The notes below the pieces were generated by a model. The model ran no database searches and had not been told where the DNA came from. It was given only the letters and a program-made list of their open reading frames with translations. Both the position numbers and the translations under genes were made by a program. From Gammaproteobacteria bacterium (lineage in GTDB: Bacteria > Pseudomonadota > Gammaproteobacteria > J044), in NCBI GenBank assembly GCA_003696465.1, contig RFHG01000251.1, positions 1 to 10,322 on the forward strand: a stretch of 10,322 bases of DNA, in the 5' to 3' direction. Below are positions 6,498 to 10,322 of the stretch, piece after piece; the first letter of the stretch is position 1, and the number at the start of each line of letters is the position of its first letter.

Positions 6498-7166
6498 TCA
6501 GAAGCGGAATTCGGCCGGGGGCAGCAGGCCGTCGAGCGGCTCGATGCGGGTCTCGAACAGGAATTCGCGGGCGTACTCGTCCTCGCCCAGGCGGCGCACC
6601 AGCATGGCCTCCATGACAGGATCCTGGCCGATGATCACGAACAGGCGGCCGCCGATGCGCAGGGCGCGTTCGAAGCCCTCGTGGTAGACCGGCATCGAGG
6701 CAGTGACGGCAATGGCGTCGAAGCGCTTTTCCTCGCCCCAGCCGTGGGCCGCGTCGCCGGTATGGCGGATGACATTGTCGATGCCGAGCGCATGCAGGTG
6801 GGCGCCGGCACGGGCCGAGTAGTCGGCGTGGATCTCGACCGTGTCCACCTGTCGGGCAAGCCGCGACAGGCAGGCGGCCAGATAGCCGCTGCCGGTGCCG
6901 ATCTCGAGCACCCGGTCGGTGGGCTGCAGTTCCAGGGCCTGCATCAGGCGGGCCTCGACCTTGGGCGCCATCATGTGATGGCCGTGGCTGCCGAGCGGGA
7001 TCTCGGTGTCGGCATAGGCCAGGTGCTGCCAGCCCATGGGCACAAACAGCTCCCGCGGCAATGTGCCCATCACCTCCAGCACGCGCTCGTCGAGCACCTC
7101 CCACGGGCGGATTTGCTGCTCGATCATGTTGTAGCGCGCCAGTTCGGGGTTTTCTGCCTGTTGCAT
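6498..7166 (-). CDS. Protein-L-isoaspartate O-methyltransferase family protein, divergent (222 aa)
   Basis: The SAM-binding motif I is clear: VLEIGTGSGYLAACLS (86-101). A post-I acidic residue E111 follows in TVEIHAD, and RFDAIAVTASMP (148-159) plus LRIGGRLFVIIG (169-180) are the later PCMT motifs. The N-terminal part MIEQQIRPWEVLD (14-26) and PRELFVP (37-43) places it in the PCMT family. In repair enzymes the substrate-side motif reads TIS(A/Q)P; here it is HHMMAPKVEARLM (63-75), so the conserved serine is lost and repair activity is uncertain. I chose the ATG at 7164-7166, although no strong ribosome-binding site precedes it; the frame continues upstream to 7469 only as a thiC shadow. It is cytoplasmic, divergent from thiC and first in the minus-strand gene train. 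Methyltransferase fold: sure. True PIMT: doubtful. Confidence 0.87.
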   Translation of the reverse strand: MQQAENPELARYNMIEQQIRPWEVLDERVLEVMGTLPRELFVPMGWQHLAYADTEIPLGSHGHHMMAPKVEARLMQALELQPTDRVLEIGTGSGYLAACLSRLARQVDTVEIHADYSARAGAHLHALGIDNVIRHTGDAAHGWGEEKRFDAIAVTASMPVYHEGFERALRIGGRLFVIIGQDPVMEAMLVRRLGEDEYAREFLFETRIEPLDGLLPPAEFRF

Positions 7167-7197
7167 CGGATGTCTGCCGTCTGCCCGGGAATGTGCG

Positions 7198-7226
7198 AAA
7201 ATAACCCACCCGACAGACAGGGACAA
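7198..7226 (-). promoter_or_regulatory. Candidate sigma70 promoter for the pcm-rhodanese-tolC gene train
   Basis: On the minus strand TTGTCC (7221-7226) is followed after exactly 17 nt by TATTTT (7198-7203); each hexamer matches the consensus in four of six positions. Transcription would begin around 7190, giving a leader of about 25 nt before the pcm-like ATG at 7166. It is the best-spaced pair I could find in the divergent intergenic region. Confidence 0.4.
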
Positions 7227-7265
7227 GACCCCACGCCGGGCGTCCCTTCTTGCCAGCCGCGCCGA

Positions 7266-7312
7266 GGCCGTACAGCATTCGGCCTGTTCGGCCCCGAGCC
7301 AGGAGTATCCAG
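7266..7312 (+). promoter_or_regulatory. thiC 5' leader with alternative hairpins and ribosome-binding site
   Basis: GGCCG at 7266-7270 can pair with CGGCC at 7280-7284 or with an identical CGGCC at 7289-7293, giving two mutually exclusive hairpins just upstream of the ribosome-binding site AGGAG (7301-7305, 7 nt before the ATG). Further up, GGGAC (7220-7224) can pair with GTCCC (7242-7246). The CTGAGA and ACCCTTGAACCTGAT-type elements of a TPP riboswitch are not present between 7141 and 7312. A regulatory role for the hairpins is inference. Confidence 0.35.
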
Positions 7313-9205
<1,893 letters not shown>

Positions 9206-9212
9206 GCCCTTG

Positions 9213-9229
9213 CATTCGGCGGGCGAATG
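9213..9229. other. Perfect 6-bp hairpin after thiC
   Basis: CATTCG (9213-9218) and CGAATG (9224-9229) form a stem with loop GCGGG, 8 nt after the thiC stop. No T-run follows on the plus strand, so it is not a standard intrinsic terminator; it may protect the thiC mRNA end or attenuate readthrough to the cytochrome gene. Confidence 0.35.
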
Positions 9230-9313
9230 GGGGATAAACAGGTCAGCCCTGCACCAGAATGGGGCGTGTTGCCGGAACCCCGGAATCCGTGAAACAAGCG
9301 AGGAGTCGTATTG

Positions 9314-9859
9314 ATGCTGGCCAATACCCCTGAGCGTTATGGTGCCCTGTCGCGTGCGCTGCACTGGATCAGCGCCCTGATCGTCTTTGCCCTGTTCGGG
9401 GTCGGGCTCTACATGACCGAGCTCGACAAGCAGGATCCGCTGCGGCAGCAGCTCTTTTTCTACCACATGAGCACCGGGGTGCTGCTGTTCATGCTCACCG
9501 TGGTGCGCGTACTGTGGCTCAAGGTCTCGCCGCCCCCGCCGTTGCCGGGCGGGCTGGCCGGGTGGGAGCGCATGCTGACGCTGGTGGTCAAGTCGCTGAT
9601 GTACCTCCTGCTGCTGGCTATTCCCCTGGCGGGCTACATGATTGCCGCCACCGCCGGCAAGCCGGTGCCCTTCTACGGCCTGTTCGAGATCCCGCCCGTG
9701 GTGGGCGAGAGCGAGGGCCTGCAAGAGCTGTTCGAGGAAGTGCACGAGGTACTGGCCTGGCTGCTGATTCTGCTGGCCGTGCTCCACATCGCTGGTGCGC
9801 TCAAGCACCGCTGGTTCGACATGAATGAGGAGGTTGATGTGCTGCGGCGCATGACCTGA
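9314..9859 (+). CDS. Cytochrome b561 family di-haem membrane protein (181 aa)
   Basis: Four membrane segments are visible, at about residues 14-34, 49-69, 91-113 and 143-164. Histidines in the expected places could ligate two b haems: H17 (ALHWISA), H51 (FYHMSTG), H144 (EVHEVLAW) and H158 (VLHIAGALKH), with H165 following. This is the pattern of prokaryotic cytochrome b561 (CybB/YodB-like), inner-membrane proteins of about 175-190 residues. E. coli CybB oxidises superoxide and reduces ubiquinone; the activity of this homologue is not known. I chose ATG 9314 (AGGAG at 9301-9305, 8 nt spacing). TTG at 9311 would be only 5 nt from it and would add one residue. It follows thiC by 108 nt, with no recognisable functional link, and ends before a strong terminator. 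No periplasmic YceI partner is seen in this window. Confidence 0.92.
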   Translation: MLANTPERYGALSRALHWISALIVFALFGVGLYMTELDKQDPLRQQLFFYHMSTGVLLFMLTVVRVLWLKVSPPPPLPGGLAGWERMLTLVVKSLMYLLLLAIPLAGYMIAATAGKPVPFYGLFEIPPVVGESEGLQELFEEVHEVLAWLLILLAVLHIAGALKHRWFDMNEEVDVLRRMT

Positions 9860-9886
9860 CAGGCGTACGGAATAACCGTTCATGAG

Positions 9887-9911
9887 CCCCGGCCTCCGTG
9901 TCGGGGTTTTT
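9887..9911 (+). terminator. Intrinsic terminator of the thiC/cytochrome b561 side
   Basis: CCCCGGC (9887-9893) pairs with GTCGGGG (9900-9906), including one G-T pair, across loop CTCCGT and is followed by five T (9907-9911). It lies 27 nt after the cytochrome stop. It is a well-formed rho-independent terminator for plus-strand transcripts. Confidence 0.85.
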
Positions 9912-9915
9912 CATG

Positions 9916-10005
9916 GTGCGCCCGGCATGGGCGCGCCCCTGCGGGTGGAAGTCCACCTCGAGCTGGTTACGGTGAGTGAAGCAAAGCCAACTGCGGAAGG
10001 GGGCA
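9916..10005 (+). mobile_element. Possible 5' fragment of a bacterial group II (IIC-like) intron
   Basis: The stretch begins GTGCGCC, the usual 5' boundary type of bacterial group II introns (GUGYG). It continues with a GCGCCC-GGCAT-GGGCGC hairpin (9918-9934), then GGTGG-AAGT-CCACC (9944-9957), corresponding to the GGTGAAAGTCC-like arm of intron domain I. GAGCTGG and GTGAAGCAAAGCCAACTGCGG-type segments follow up to about 9996. It starts 4 nt after the T-run of the terminator, the kind of site where group IIC introns insert. No reverse transcriptase reading frame and no domain V hairpin follow, so it would be a truncated remnant. The right edge is an estimate; similarity gives way to other repeats by about 10010. 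The call rests on remembered consensus, not on a search. Confidence 0.5.
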
Positions 10006-10012
10006 TGTAAAA

Positions 10013-10044
10013 GGGTCTGTCCCCATTTTGTTGCCATTTTGTTG
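10013..10044 (+). repeat. GGGTCTGTCCC motif copy 1 plus 11-bp tandem duplication
   Basis: GGGTCTGTCCCCATTTT occupies 10013-10029 and recurs with one change at 10182-10197. Overlapping its end, CCATTTTGTTG is present twice in exact tandem (10023-10033 and 10034-10044). The GGGTCTGTCCCC(A/T)TTT motif is common in intergenic mobile-element debris of proteobacteria, often near REP-type transposases, as far as I recall. Confidence 0.5.
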
Positions 10045-10084
10045 CTGGGCTGCTCAGGCCCTTGGCTGCGCCAGGAGACCAACC

Positions 10085-10098
10085 GGGGGACAACCCCC
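10085..10098. repeat. GGGGG-ACAA-CCCCC hairpin
   Basis: A perfect 5-bp GC stem with a four-base loop, in the middle of the non-coding tail. No T-run follows it. It may be part of the element debris around it. Confidence 0.35.
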
Positions 10099-10125
10099 AA
10101 TCCACAACCTTGTCCTAGTGAAACA

Positions 10126-10176
10126 GGGGGTCAATTCTGAATGTCGATAGGGGGTCAGTTTCTGGTGTCGCTTGAC
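10126..10176 (-). repeat. Degenerate 24-bp tandem repeat, possible IS21-like element end
   Basis: Two adjacent 24-nt units start at 10126 and 10150. They share GGGGGTCA at the left and TGTCG near the right and agree at roughly two thirds of positions. On the minus strand the sequence begins TGTCAAGCGACACC and then has TGACCCCC twice, at a 24-nt interval. IS21-family elements start with TG and carry several such repeats at their ends, so this may be a decayed end. No transposase (istA/istB) reading frame is visible. The assignment is tentative. Confidence 0.35.
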
Positions 10177-10180
10177 AAAT

Positions 10181-10197
10181 GGGGTCTGTCCCTATTT
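10181..10197 (+). repeat. GGGTCTGTCCC motif copy 2
   Basis: GGGGTCTGTCCCTATTT repeats the motif at 10013 in the same orientation, about 168 nt away. Together the two copies bracket the 24-bp tandem repeat and the G5/C5 hairpin. Confidence 0.5.
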
Positions 10198-10211
10198 CTT
10201 CGCTGCTGGTT

Positions 10212-10310
10212 TCGTACCCGCTGCGCGGGCACGAGTTCATTTCTTTTGCACGCGCAAAAGAAACGAACCAAAGAAAACGCGGCCAGGAACGCGCCTGCTG
10301 CGCAGGTTCC
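10212..10310. repeat. Three successive imperfect palindromes at the window edge
   Basis: First, 10212-10234 is TCGT, mismatch, CCCGC-TGC-GCGGG, mismatch, ACGA. Second, 10235-10268 has a perfect 10-bp inner stem TTTCTTTTGC/GCAAAAGAAA around loop ACGC, extended by GTTC/GAAC after one mismatch. Third, 10286-10310 has GGAA/TTCC outside and CCTGC-TGC-GCAGG inside, with a CGCG bulge. The first and third share the TGC loop. The unit resembles a dispersed intergenic palindromic repeat family and may continue beyond the window. The stretch 9912-10322 contains no credible gene. Confidence 0.6.
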
Positions 10311-10322
10311 CGACTCCGGGCA

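Noticed and set aside
7141..7312. TPP riboswitch before thiC
   Set aside because: I looked for it because it is expected, but neither CTGAGA nor an ACCCTTGAACCTGAT-like block occurs, so it is not annotated.
9801..10105. Minus-strand open frames of 99 and 64 codons over the terminator and tail
   Set aside because: They cross the terminator and the repeat-rich tail, have no family resemblance, and one starts inside repeat debris.

Overview
The window is GC-rich, almost fully coding chromosomal DNA. Gene content points to a gammaproteobacterium, probably a Chromatiales/Ectothiorhodospiraceae-like lineage: ThiC beside a TolC-family gene (a neighbourhood also known from Pseudomonas), a CHHG-type rhodanese and a prokaryotic cytochrome b561. 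The taxonomic guess is an inference from content and composition.

Layout. At 3-290 (+) is the C-terminal end of a phosphoribosyltransferase. At 417-614 (+) lies a 65-residue cysteine-rich protein with a desulforedoxin-like CxxC...CCGxxM pattern. It converges on a long minus-strand gene train, and the two stop codons share one hairpin (612-632). Read in transcription order from 7166 down to 630, the train is: divergent protein-L-isoaspartate methyltransferase (pcm-like), single-domain rhodanese, TolC-family outer-membrane channel, isochorismatase-family hydrolase, GldA-like ABC ATPase, GldF-like ABC permease, GldG-like periplasmic subunit, and a DUF4340 protein. From tolC to the gldG-like gene, neighbours overlap by ATGA four-base junctions or are 1 nt apart, so this block is almost certainly an operon. 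It would supply an inner-membrane ABC module, two membrane-anchored periplasmic proteins and an outer-membrane channel. No HlyD-type adaptor is present in the window.

Divergent from pcm is thiC (7313-9205, +), the thiamin pyrimidine synthase, full length with its CX2CX4C cluster motif. Its leader shows no recognisable TPP riboswitch. It is followed by a di-haem cytochrome b561-type membrane protein (9314-9859) and a good intrinsic terminator (9887-9911).

The last 410 bases hold no gene and look like mobile-element debris. A sequence resembling the 5' end of a bacterial group II intron starts 4 nt after the terminator T-run, the kind of site used by group IIC introns. After it come two same-orientation copies of a GGGTCTGTCCC-type motif, an 11-bp tandem duplication, a degenerate 24-bp tandem repeat resembling an IS21-like end, and three successive imperfect palindromes at the window edge.

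The most interesting functional candidate is the TolC plus Gld-like ABC plus DUF4340 operon. The most interesting non-coding structure is the layered 3' debris zone.
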